From assembly GCA_965644315.1 (NCBI GenBank), contig CBFFRQ010000062.1, positions 434,001 through 498,000 on the forward strand: a DNA stretch of 64,000 nt, read 5' to 3'. The notes under the pieces are model-generated. The model saw nothing but the letters and a program-made list of their open reading frames with translations, did no database searches and was not told where the DNA came from. This DNA is from Caecitellus pseudoparvulus. Lineage: Eukaryota; Bigyra: Bicosoecida. How positions within the stretch are numbered: position 1 is the stretch's first letter; every line of letters begins with the position of its first letter. A program made the position numbers and the translations under genes. Shown here piece by piece: positions 59,511 through 64,000 of this stretch.

Positions 59511-60649
59511 CTACTGCAGGTTGCCGCTGTACGCATAGTCCTCAGCCCCGGCGGGGGTCTGGTTGCGCTGGGTGAGGAACCACCAAATGGCCACACCCAG
59601 GCCCCCCAGCGCCAGACCACCGAAAAAGCCGCCAGCAATGCCCCCTGCTGGGCTGGGCACTGTCACTGGCTTGCAGCCGTTGTCGGAGATGTAGCCGTCG
59701 TTGCAGAAGCAGCGTGCCTGGACAGCGTCAGTGTCGTAGCGGCACACACCCCGACCACCGCACACCTTGCCGTCGTACACAGGGCACTGGGTCGGGCAGC
59801 CAGACTGCGAGAAAGAGTAGGCCTCATACACGCAGGGTGAGGTCTCGCGAACGAACTCCTCGTGAGGCAGGGGGCCAGGAGAGGGGAAGGTCATGGTGGG
59901 CTCGCACATGAAGGCAAGCGTGAAGGAGCGGGAGAAAGACTCCCCGTTCTCTGAGCAGAAGTCCTTCTGGCCGCCCCAGTACCTCAAGTTGAAACCGGCT
60001 GCAGGGCGCCTGGGGTCGTGGATGCTCAGGGCCTGCTGACTCACGCGGCCGGACAGGTCGCCTCCCAGTGCGTAGCAGCTGTCCGTGTTGCGGTCATGCT
60101 GCCATGCAGGTGCGTTCAAGTTGGCATTGCATGATTGTGAAGGCTGCGGGGGAGGAGCCGGGCGTGAGACGCTGCGCAGGTCGACATGGGCGGCAGAGCC
60201 CCGCCTCACCTTGGAGAACGTGTTCTGGCAGAGGTTGAACTGGAACGTGAAGTTGCGCGCATCCATGCTGCGCTCGTCGTCCCAGATGAAACTGCACGGG
60301 AGCAGGCGCAGCGAGAGCAGGTGGAGGGCAGTGCACCGTGTTGGCTGCGGAATTTCATCCAGCCAGCCTGCACCAGGAAGCGTTGCACGGCAGCACACAG
60401 CAGCAAAACGCACTCAGCACCACTGTCAGCTGACGGAATCAGGTTCGTGATGTCATAGGAGAGGGATCCATCCGGAAATTCTTGGGGGGAATACTTGCAC
60501 TGGCTGGTGTGAGAGGCTGCCAGTGCGGCACTGCACCAGGAGAGCAAGCACAGCCCATGGATGTGTCAGCGCGAGTCAGGGCGACGGGCATGCACGCAGG
60601 CAACGCACGTCATTGCGCCCAGGGCCAAGGTCGCTGCGAGCGTCCTCAT
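59511..60649 (-). CDS. MRH-domain single-pass membrane protein (Atg27/mannose-6-phosphate-receptor-like) with EGF-like segment
   Basis: Four exons (60649-60609, 60530-60414, 60291-60210, 60143-59511) with 78-, 122- and 66-bp introns give 290 residues. The first splice creates a clean signal peptide (MRTLAATLALGAMTAALA). Then comes an MRH fold, about residues 22-200: KYSPQEFPDGSLSYDITNL, FTFQFNLCQNTF, CYALGG, FNLRYWGGQKDFC, RSFTLAFMCEP, and the closing CVYEAYSFSQSGCP. A Cys-rich EGF-like stretch follows (CGGRGVCRY, CFCNDGYISDNGC), then one transmembrane helix (GFFGGLALGGLGVAIWWFL) and a short cytosolic tail. MRH domains bind mannose glycans or sort cargo in the Golgi/endosome system; Atg27 acts in autophagy trafficking. 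Which of these applies is unclear. It converges on the scaffold gene with 56 bp between stops. Confidence 0.82.
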
Positions 60650-61819
60650 CGTGGTCGGCTGGCGTGGGAGCCTTGCGTGGGTTTGACCTGGCGTGGTGGA
60701 GGGGAGGCCTGAAGCTCACCCCGTCTTTTCGCGGAGCTGCTGCACAGGCAGCGCCGGCCAGTGTCGATAGAAGCACAGGGGCAGGAATGTGAAGACCATA
60801 TGCTTGAAATCACTGAAGTTTGAGTGGCCGCAGCTTCTGCCCAGCCAGGCGCCCGCTCCGCACCCACTTCAGACACAGCTCGATGGCGAAACGCCTCTCT
60901 TGCGAGTCGCCGTGAGCGAAAGACACATGTAACGCAGTATCAGGGTGGCAGCATACGCTGTTTGGTGGTGGATTTGGTGTGCCTCATGTTATCTTATCAC
61001 CCAGAACTGAGTGGCAGTGCTGTGGAGGCCACACGACGCGGCTGCTGACTTGGCCTGCAGCAGCCGCAGAAGTAGCTGAGGCGCACTTGGAAAAGACTGC
61101 TCTTGGAGTCGCGATTCAAGCCTCAGAAGCTTGTTCAAGTTCGCTCGTGGGCGTTTTGCGAGAGCTCAGTCTGGCTGCCCGAGAAAGTGCAGGTCACTGA
61201 CCTCACCGACCTTGCATGTTTGCCAGACCCGTCCAGCGCGAGGATGCATGCCCTTCGCTCCATCTCAGGTTTTAGGAAAGGGGCGATTCAACGATTCACC
61301 ACATTCCCCACAGCGTCCTCTGCGCCCAGCCCAGTGCGTGGCCAGCGATGAGGCTCCAGCCAGAGGAGGCAACTCGTTCAAAGTTGGACATGCAGTTGGA
61401 CACCACGCAGCCAGCTCACGAGCAGGAACAACTTAGCTGTTCACAGATCTGTCTATTATAGCTGTGAACGCAGGGGGCGGGCTGGCAGCCCTCGAAGCAC
61501 GCGCAGCGTCTGACAGCAGCCAGACGGAACGAAGCCGCTCCTTTCCGAGGGTTGCCAGGCAGACCCCGCAAACACTTGCGGTGGGAAAAAATAACCCAAC
61601 GTAGGACTCTTTTCGTGTGCAGAACACTCAAATTACCACAGCAATGCACCCTGCGCTGCTTGCTGCCCACAGAAGCACGTGTTCGGGCGGACGCACGGCT
61701 CGAAAGCTTCGACGAGCCGCCTGCCTCGGCGGAAGCTGGGCGTGACCCTTGGGGCACACACTCTTCATGCGAGCACTCCAGCAGCCAAGGTGGTTCGAAC
61801 CAAGCGCAAAGTGCTTGTC
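60650..61819. other. Long divergent intergenic region
   Basis: 1.17 kb between the starts of the MRH protein (minus) and the polytopic protein (plus). The only protein-like stretch is a short helical frame ending at about 61200 (AAAAEVAEAHLEKTALG...), too short and unsupported to call. An upstream exon of the plus-strand gene could be hidden here. Confidence 0.45.
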
Positions 61820-64000
61820 ATGAGCACCCTCTCAAGCCTTCACTCCCTTGCGGCTCCGTGGAAGCTTGCGCTGCTCGTTCTCCGTCTGCCGCCAGTGCCT
61901 CGGGGCACACAATCGGTTGCTCTCGGTGTCAGAGCGCTGCAGGTGGCCTCTGCCGCAGCATACTGCGCGGGGCTTGCGTCGGCTGGAAACAGCAGGGGTT
62001 TAGCCATCCTTGCCCGCATCACCCTCCCGATCGTCTCGGGGCGCCTAGACGTCGACGCCTCCCCGCTGACTTTCTACTTGGCGTGGCTGTCATCGGTCGC
62101 TGGGACGCTGCTAGGCGCTGTGTGCTTGCTTTGGGCTGTGTGCTCCGACGCAAGCTTCCAGAGTCAGTGAGTGGCAAGCGACGATGCATTTCACGTGCAC
62201 GATGCCTGGCGTGCCGATGGCACTTCTCCAAAGTTGTTCCCATACACGACCGCGCCCACCACTTTGCAGGGGCCGGTTTCATTCTCACAGCACTCTAGCA
62301 ACGGCGCGACGTGGCCGCGCTTCGACTCAGCGGCAATCAAGAACCAAGGAAAAACTTTCGATTGCTCTGTTTGTGTTCCTGTGGGTCTTCTCTATCCCCA
62401 TGCTCGTCACGCTGAGCCGCATGCTGGCTTGCTTCCCCGCCCTGGACCCAGCGGTCCGGGCTCCTCACCTCATCCAGCGATGGGGCACCGCCACCAACGC
62501 CATCTGGGGCAAGCCGGGAGCGCTGCTGCGGAGCACGGTGTTGCCACTGAGCACGCCCCTTGAGCACGGCGTGAGCATGGTGCCGGCGATGTTCGGGGGC
62601 GTGGAGGCGTGCTACACGGGCTGGCACCTGGTGCATGCAGGGGTGTCAATGGCATGCCTTGGCCTGGTGAATGGCCTCTGCGTGCTTGGTCGTCTCATGA
62701 TGGCTTTCCCTGACCCGACACTGCTGGGCAGCCGGTCTTTTGCGGAGGAAAACTTGACGGCCTCCCTCGGCGTACGGTGGGCTGTGCTTCTGGACATCGG
62801 CCTTGTCTTCAACACAGCACTGGCGCTAACTGTCATTGCGGAATTCTTCCCATCATGGGCTCTAGGGTCCCTCCTCCCTTTGATTGGCGTGCTGTACCCT
62901 GCGTGGACGCTCCACAGGCAGGTGCATGTGAACCCTCGACAGTTCAGAATCTGGTCTGCCGTTTGCTCAGCCATGGTGACGACTGGCCTCTGCAGCATGT
63001 TCATCGCAGGGGGCAGCACGGTGGACTACTTTGCCTTCGTGTCAGTTCTAGGGCTGGCCACCATCATCGTCGGTGCGGCGTCTGTTGACAGCTTCAGGCA
63101 GCGGGTGCTGGCCAAATCCCACGTGCAACTGTCAGTGCACGCACAGCTGTTCGTAGCAACTCTGCACGAGTCCAGGCGCTTCAGTAAGCGCCTTGCACGA
63201 GACCTCTTTGGGCGAGACACTGCGACAGTGGAAGTGTCCCGTGCACTGGCCCTGGCAGCTGGATGTGGCCCACAAGTGTGGAGTTCCGCTGACATGGCCC
63301 AGCTTCGATCTGCAGCCCACATTGCCCGCCTGCGGACTGCCCTCGCCGACAACCCCGCTCACGCCATCATCGCCCGCATGCGCCGCCTGCACCCCGACTC
63401 TGCCACCGCCGCCATGTACGAAGCCATGTGGCGCGGCAGTCCCTGGAGCGGGCACGGCGTGGGCGGCGAGGTGGCGGCCCTGCGACGCCTGTGGGCGCTC
63501 ACGCCTGCCCCCGACTTCCGCGTGTACATCTTGCACCGCCTGCAGTGTCTGTGGCGCCTGGAGAGCGCCGCCATGCTGGGGCTGGTGCGCCGGGCTGAGG
63601 TGCAGGGGCGCATGACGCTGGGTGGCTTAGTTGCGGCGGCTGGGCGACTGCGTGTGGCTGTGCAGGATGCGCAGGGAGGGGCGGGAGCAGGCAAGGGCCG
63701 GCGCGTGAGCGGCAGCGAGGCGTGGGAGCACAGCGCCGCATCGGCACACTGGGTGATGCGCGAGGTGCGCAGTGTGGTGGCAGCAGCTGGTGCTCGGTAC
63801 GAGTACTTGCGCAGCGTGGGGGGCATGCCTGGGCAGACGCGCCGGCAGTTCGAAGTGGCAGCGGTGGAAGGCGCGGTGGCTGGGCGCGAGGTGGGTGCTG
63901 GCGAGGCAGGGGGTATGGGCGCTGTGGTGAAGGGTGGTGGTGGGTCGGGTGTCGTGCGGGGTGCGTCCGGTGCGCTGGGTGGGTGGGTGCAGTTTGTGGG
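61820..64000 (+). CDS. Polytopic membrane protein, 3' end outside window
   Basis: Exon 1 61820-62166 and exon 2 from 62291 to the edge, with a 124-bp intron (GTGAGT donor, TTCTCACAG acceptor, phase 2). The 685 visible residues contain several hydrophobic helices: LALLVLRLPP, LTFYLAWLSSVAGTLLGAV in exon 1, then LSIALFVFLWVFSIPMLVTL, LVHAGVSMACLGLVNGL, AVLLDIGLVFNTALALTVIA, ALGSLLPLIGVLYPAW, MVTTGLCSMFIAGG and FVSVLGLATIIVGA. After about residue 400 the chain is soluble and helical (LRRLWALTPAPDFRVYILHR), then Gly/Val-rich to the edge. The layout of N-terminal membrane helices followed by a helical-repeat region recalls TINY-macrocysts (TmcB)-type proteins of protists, but no diagnostic motif was found; treat as unknown. 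Confidence 0.7.

Noticed and set aside
1-64000. tRNA or rRNA genes, CRISPR arrays, insertion sequences
   Set aside because: None recognised on either strand by reading; the region looks like ordinary eukaryotic nuclear gene space apart from the duplication.

Overview
This is a GC-rich nuclear segment from a ciliated or flagellated eukaryote. Genes lie on both strands, ribosomal proteins and proteasome subunits are of eukaryotic type, and introns are few and mostly short (53-124 bp; four are longer, 122-274 bp, or 175 bp tentatively), with donors mostly of the GTGAGT/GTGCGT type. An axonemal dynein intermediate chain and a transition-zone protein (RPGRIP1L type) indicate a motile cilium. The exact group cannot be fixed from the sequence; a protist such as a heterotrophic stramenopile or related lineage is a guess based on gene style only.

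Left part (1-8.15 kb): DNAI1-type dynein intermediate chain (minus, runs off the left edge), a cupin/JmjC-type oxygenase (plus), a PP2C phosphatase with a long low-complexity tail (minus), and a small TFIIS N-terminal (LW) domain protein (minus).

Central part (8.15-44.3 kb): two giant, apparently intronless genes on the minus strand. Both encode RNF213/mysterin-like AAA+ proteins, about 5850 and 3969 residues. They form a direct duplication: 8153-26206 corresponds to 31903-44303. The second copy has lost about 5.7 kb in frame, which removes the whole C-terminal zinc-finger (putative E3) region but keeps the extreme C-terminal tail, with about 53 bp of unrelated filler at the junction. Between the copies lie three single-copy genes: proteasome subunit Rpn3/PSMD3, a one-pass membrane protein of unknown function, and an AAGAB/p34-type adaptor-binding GTPase-like protein. 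The two giants alternate between identical stretches and sharply diverged patches, which suggests gene conversion, possibly with further unseen paralogs.

Right part (44.7-64 kb): an RPGRIP1L-like coiled-coil/C2 protein with a roughly 1000-residue extra C-terminal region; head-to-head RPL11 (uL5) and RPL32 (eL32) genes; a 1905-residue multidomain protein joining a receiver domain that lacks its phospho-acceptor Asp, an alpha/beta-hydrolase fold that lacks its nucleophile Ser, IQ motifs, a coiled coil, a SAM domain and ankyrin repeats; a secreted-type MRH-domain membrane protein; and the start of a polytopic membrane protein that runs off the right edge.

Functional themes are the cilium (dynein chain, RPGRIP1L and possibly the IQ/SAM/ankyrin scaffold) and ubiquitin-proteasome biology (two RNF213-like genes around Rpn3). 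The grouping may be chance. The most unusual items are the RNF213-like pair with an excised E3 region and the double-pseudoenzyme scaffold.
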